DNA of 64,000 nt from Sphagnum compactum. Its lineage: Eukaryota > Bryophyta > Sphagnopsida > Sphagnales. This document shows positions 60,087 to 64,000 of this stretch, piece by piece. The stretch's first letter is position 1. Each line of letters begins with the position of its first letter. Both the position numbers and the translations under genes were made by a program. The stretch lies in contig OZ234496.1 in NCBI GenBank assembly GCA_965153455.1, forward strand, positions 2,666,001 to 2,730,000, read 5' to 3'. The notes below the pieces were generated by a model. The model worked only from the letters and a program-made list of their open reading frames with translations, was not told the origin of the DNA and ran no database searches.

Positions 60087-60465
60087 CGCCGCCCTAAAGT
60101 GAAATTAATTAACATTAATAGATTTATAGAATTAATTTCATGTAGCAATTTGCAAACATTAAGTTAAGAATGACATCTTTTTCTTTTTTTTTCTTTAATT
60201 TTTTTTTTGTTTTTTGGCAATTTCCTGATGGAGCTTGAGTGGTGAGAACCACTAGGTAGATTTTATTGGCGACATGTTTCTCAAGAACTCTTAAATATTA
60301 AATATTGTAGCCAGTACATATTATGAATGTGGCGGCAACCCAAAAAAACTGTTTTTTATTGCAATTTGGCGAGATTAAATTTAAAAACTATGTGACCTTT
60401 TTGACGATTTTATTTGCCCCCCAAGAAAAAGACTTTGCTTTAGAGAAGAATATGAACAGCAGTCA
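60087..60465. other. Short AT-rich gap
   Basis: No gene; T-rich runs near 60180-60220. A 91-codon frame at 60323-60598 runs into the family B repeat and is not called. Confidence 0.4.
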
Positions 60466-60659
60466 AGAAGGTACAGGTGAGGCGAATCCAAAACTGGGGG
60501 TGAAACTCCGGTCAGGACCAATTAAGCTGAGAAAAACCAGTTTGATCCCCTGTTTTTTTTTTGGTCTTGTGTACTACTGTTTTCATCCGGACTTCTGAGT
60601 TTGTCCCCAGTTTGGAGAAACTGGGGCCAAGTAGCCTGGGCAGTCTGGCCTACTTTACC
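60466..60659 (-). repeat. Dispersed repeat family B, copy 2
   Basis: Ends GGCCTACTTTACC, the complement of the start of the copy at 24256. The phrases GGCCAAGTAGCC, AAACTGGGGCCA and GTTTGATCCCC correspond, inverted, to those of copy 1. Confidence 0.65.
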
Positions 60660-61426
60660 TATAACTCTAAAGTATTTACAGGCTACTGGTACCCTGAAAT
60701 TGCAGCTCTAAAAAGAATTGTCAGGAGATAGGTAGGTACTTAGGTGTCCTTTTTAATGATTTTTTTCCTTTTTAATATTAATTAATTAATAATATTTTAT
60801 TTTATTTTTTATAATGTCCAACTTCCAACCATAATCATCTTATGGAAGTTGTTACTTGTACATAGATAGGGTTTAATAGTGAAAAGGAGATGTAGTTCAA
60901 CAAATACAAGTAGAGATACTTTAGAGGTTGCTTTTTGAATGATTCTTCATCACCATAATGGTGATCTTTTCCTTAATATTGATGAAACCCTAGTAAGCTT
61001 CACTAAACAAAGCACCAAAGACATAGGGGGAAAGGAAAGGAAGAACAAAGGGAGAGGGCCTGAGTACAGGTCCTTTTCCTGCTTTAAAGCATAGCTGGGA
61101 TTTTTTCACTTTTTGGAAATGACAGGCTGGCTAGTACCTTCCGCGGGGTCAGAAGATCCCAGTACAGCCTGGCTGCTACCTTCCTCCGCCGAAGACCCCC
61201 CTTTGCTGAAACAGGTTTCTTCAGGCAGGCAAGGAAGTTGAAAAGACAAAGGAAAAAATCCAGGCGGTGCTTAACGGGATCTTTGAAAGGTCTCCATGAG
61301 AATGGTGGATGGTCTCTTTCATTGACAAGTGCAGGTTTCCAGGAGGGCTTTGCTTTGCTCTCAAACACAATAAAATAAACAAAAAGCCTTGCAATGTTTT
61401 ATGTAATTTTTAAAGCTAAGTTGATG
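60660..61426. other. Gene-free interval, one GC-richer patch
   Basis: About 61060-61370 is richer in G+C and carries a 94-codon minus frame (61084-61368) with no recognisable family. It may be a fragment of an old gene or element. Nothing else seen. Confidence 0.35.
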
Positions 61427-61609
61427 GTTTTTTTTTACTTCCACCTTCCTCCCCTTTGGAATGCATGAACATGTCTTTTTTTCCCCTCCAACCTTCCTTT
61501 CCTTTTGTAATGGGTGCATGTTTCTTTTTATTTCCTTCCTTCCACCTCTTTCTCTTTTGGAAAAGGGGCGGATAAGTTCTTTCTTTTCCTCCAATTTTCT
61601 TTCTTCAAA

Positions 61610-61642
<33 letters not shown>

Positions 61643-61748
61643 TGAGTATTTATTTACTCTTCCAACCTTTTTCTCCTTTAAAATGGGCGGACATTTTCTT
61701 TAATCTCCTCCAACCACTCTCTTGGCACATTTGGAATGAGTGGACAAC
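61427..61748. repeat. Degenerate minisatellite, about 45-60 bp unit, six copies
   Basis: Six blocks each have a T-rich run, then a CCTCCAACCTTCCTT-like phrase, then CTTTTGGAATGGGTGGACA-like (variants CCCTTTGGAATGCATGAACA, CTTTTGTAATGGGTGCATG, AAAATGGGCGGACA, CATTTGGAATGAGTGGACA). A (GA)n run at about 61611-61636 interrupts the fourth block. The lysine/glutamate-rich frame on the minus strand is a by-product. Confidence 0.75.
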
Positions 61749-64000
61749 TTTTAAAACCAATTTTGGTCTTGATAGTTCTTAGAATATATTCGTAATTAGA
61801 GTACATTTCCAAGTTTGGCACTTGGGTGGTGTCAAATAATTATTTTATTTTCAAAATCCACTTGAGCAATAAAAATAATAATTTATAAAAAATTTGCAAT
61901 AAATATAAGGATCATCTTTTGCAAGTTTTTTAAACTCTTAATCTTTAACATAATGAGACCTTTTATAACAATTTAGATATTGCTTCTTTTTGCAAAATTG
62001 GGGAGAGATTATGTTCCATCAAATTATAGGATAGAGAAATGTTGTCAATCATTGGATACTTGCTCTTCAATGGAGGATGGGCTTGAAAAAGCAAGATTTT
62101 ATATATTTTCCACATTTTCTCAAATTTTGGCATTTCAAACGAATAATTTCTTTAAAAAATTGTCATTTTCAAAAACAGTTTAATTATTGCCAAACCTGAG
62201 AAGGTACTATGATATGTCCTTCTTTTTTTTCTTTTCTTTTTTCATACATGATAAAAGTGCTTATGCATAAAACCGAGAAACCAAATTGGAAATGTCAAAG
62301 TAGGTAGTCAAGTTATAGGACTTTTCAATATATATATATATATAATATAGAATATATATTTTATTTTTTTGCACTTGTCACTTAGTGTTCTGAAAATACT
62401 TATGAAAAAAAAAATAGTTTATTTTCTATCGTATTGAAAATTAATAAATGAACGGGTACAAAATATTGAAAACATGAATCTACATTGAAATTAATGGTAA
62501 TCGGCTAAATGTTTTTTTCAATTTTCTGATGTTGCATCATTGGCTAGCATCCAAGAGGAATTTAGCTTTTTACAAAAACCTGTCTAAATATTTTCAAAAT
62601 TAGTTTTAAAAAATGCTACCAAACTAAAATCAGACTCCGAATGTGGGCCAAAAAATCCCAATTTGCTTTTCCCCGAATTTTGACAATTTTATATTTTAAA
62701 AACCAGGAATATTGCAACAGAATCTTCCTCTTTGTTTATTTGCATTTTGGTGAAATGGGACAAAAGAAAATGCTGGTTACAAACAACAACCTAGTTCTAC
62801 ATATATGAACTTTAACCACCAATGGGTATCTCCACACAAATTAACCTCAATGTAACTTGGGTTAAGGTATTTTGTTCTAGATATAACATGAAAAGAAGGG
62901 TGGAATAGGGGAAAATATAGCATGATTTCAGCTTATTTGAACCCTTCCATAATTGTGAAAGGTAGAGTATGTTGGTGGAGCTTCAAAGAGAATTTGTGAT
63001 AACCTTAGTATGAAAGAGTTAACATACCCCTTTTTTTTTACCACGGTTGTTATAGTAGATTATGAGTATATACTATTGTTGGGATTTACTTTTTGGGTAT
63101 ATGGGGTTCTATCAAAATTCTAAAAACATGTAAAAGAAATGATTTAAGTTAAGGCTTCAAATTTTGAAAATAAACTCACAAACATTTGCAAGGCAAAGAG
63201 GTCTTTTTGGGCAAGTTTTTTTTTTTCGAAAATCCTTTTTTCCTTTATTTTATTGCTTCTTTTGGGATTTGAAATTGTTAATATTAACCATTATTAACAA
63301 TTAACAATTATTAACAACCCAAATGGCACTCACTTGGGGTCACCAAGTATGATTAAGCTTTTAGATTTTGTGTCCAATTTGTATTGTCAAAATGAGTTAT
63401 GTTCTAATAGTCTTTCATTAAACCACTAAAGCCTTGGTCACACCTAGTGTTAGGGTCCTATAACTACCATTGGCCTGATATTATCTTAACACCAAAGTAG
63501 GATTTACTTTACATTTTTTTATATTTGGAATCATCATGCTAACACCATTGACCCCTAAACGTGTCCACACCAACAACTAACTAATATGTATCACCGCGCT
63601 ATTATCATTGAAAGTTTGTAGTGTGTATAGACCTATAAACATGTGTTAAAGTTTCTTTTTTTACATTCTTGTGTCGCAAGTTTTAAGAAACCCTCTTCTT
63701 ATTTCTTCCTTCCACTCACACATTATTTCAAGTTGTCATTTGCAGCTCTTCACACATTGTCCATGTTGTTGCAAGTATTTAACATAGATGTATTTTTTCA
63801 GTTTTTCAACATAATCTTCAATTAATTCTCGTTTGTTGTTTTAAAAGTTCGACACTCTAAAGGAGAGGTTAGACATCATTTGCAATGATTTGCAAATACA
63901 TGAAATGTTTTCATTGCTCAATTTTTGCAACTATTGTAACACATTTTTGGAATTTTCTAACACCTTTTTTTTAAGGTTTGATAAGTAGATCGAACTTGAT
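61749..64000. other. AT-rich gene-free right end
   Basis: No gene. It has (TA)n at about 62330-62345 and a TTAACAATTAACAATTATTAA phrase at about 63290-63315. The segment 62525-62640 shares short phrases (GATGTTGCATCATTGGCTAGC; TTTTAAAAAATGCTACCAAA) with 59170-59210 and 43505-43530, hinting at one more old repeat family. Confidence 0.4.

Noticed and set aside
1-64000. CRISPR array, bacterial operon features, rRNA or tRNA genes
   Set aside because: The window is eukaryotic. None of the tandem arrays has CRISPR-like repeat/spacer structure, and no cloverleaf or rRNA motif was recognised by eye; a tRNAscan-type search would be needed to exclude tRNAs.

Overview
This is a eukaryotic nuclear window from a land plant. 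The intergenic DNA is very AT-rich and full of decayed repeats. The genes are richer in G+C and CpG, and several carry short introns with GT..AG boundaries. I assembled a dynein-assembly gene of the DNAAF11/LRRC6/TilB type. That points to a lineage with flagellated sperm: bryophyte, lycophyte, fern, or less likely a cycad or Ginkgo. Introns of about 0.1-0.5 kb in CPSF100 favour a small-intron, seed-free plant such as a moss, but I cannot name the species.

Layout. 0.6-0.85 kb is a 63-bp tandem repeat. 3.8-6.3 kb (minus) is a large single-exon bHLH transcription factor with a minisatellite in its 5' flank. 7-25 kb is gene-poor. It holds several dispersed repeats and one decayed PIF/Harbinger DNA transposon of about 4.9 kb with terminal repeats, a TAA target duplication and a broken transposase. 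25.5-32.3 kb (minus) is CPSF100, reconstructed as 18 coding exons and 739 aa. 32.8-36.2 kb (plus) is DNAAF11, reconstructed as 11 coding exons and 422 aa. The two are head to head across about 0.5 kb. 36-44 kb is AT-rich and gene-poor. 44.2-47.2 kb (plus) is a composite locus: a decayed copy of the 5' part of UEV1, split by a 127-bp tandem array, then a 299-aa open reading frame of a plant family of unknown role. 51.1-53.0 kb (plus) is the intact four-exon UEV1 (143 aa). 56.8-58.5 kb (minus) is a secreted leucine-rich-repeat protein with two coding exons (440 aa). 58.6-64 kb is repeat-rich.

The genes do not form a pathway. They cover transcription, mRNA 3' processing, ciliary dynein assembly, K63-ubiquitin signalling and the cell surface. 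The two structural stories are the divergent CPSF100/DNAAF11 promoter and the partial duplication of UEV1. At least four dispersed repeat families have copies at both ends of the window. No CRISPR, rRNA or tRNA gene was recognised.
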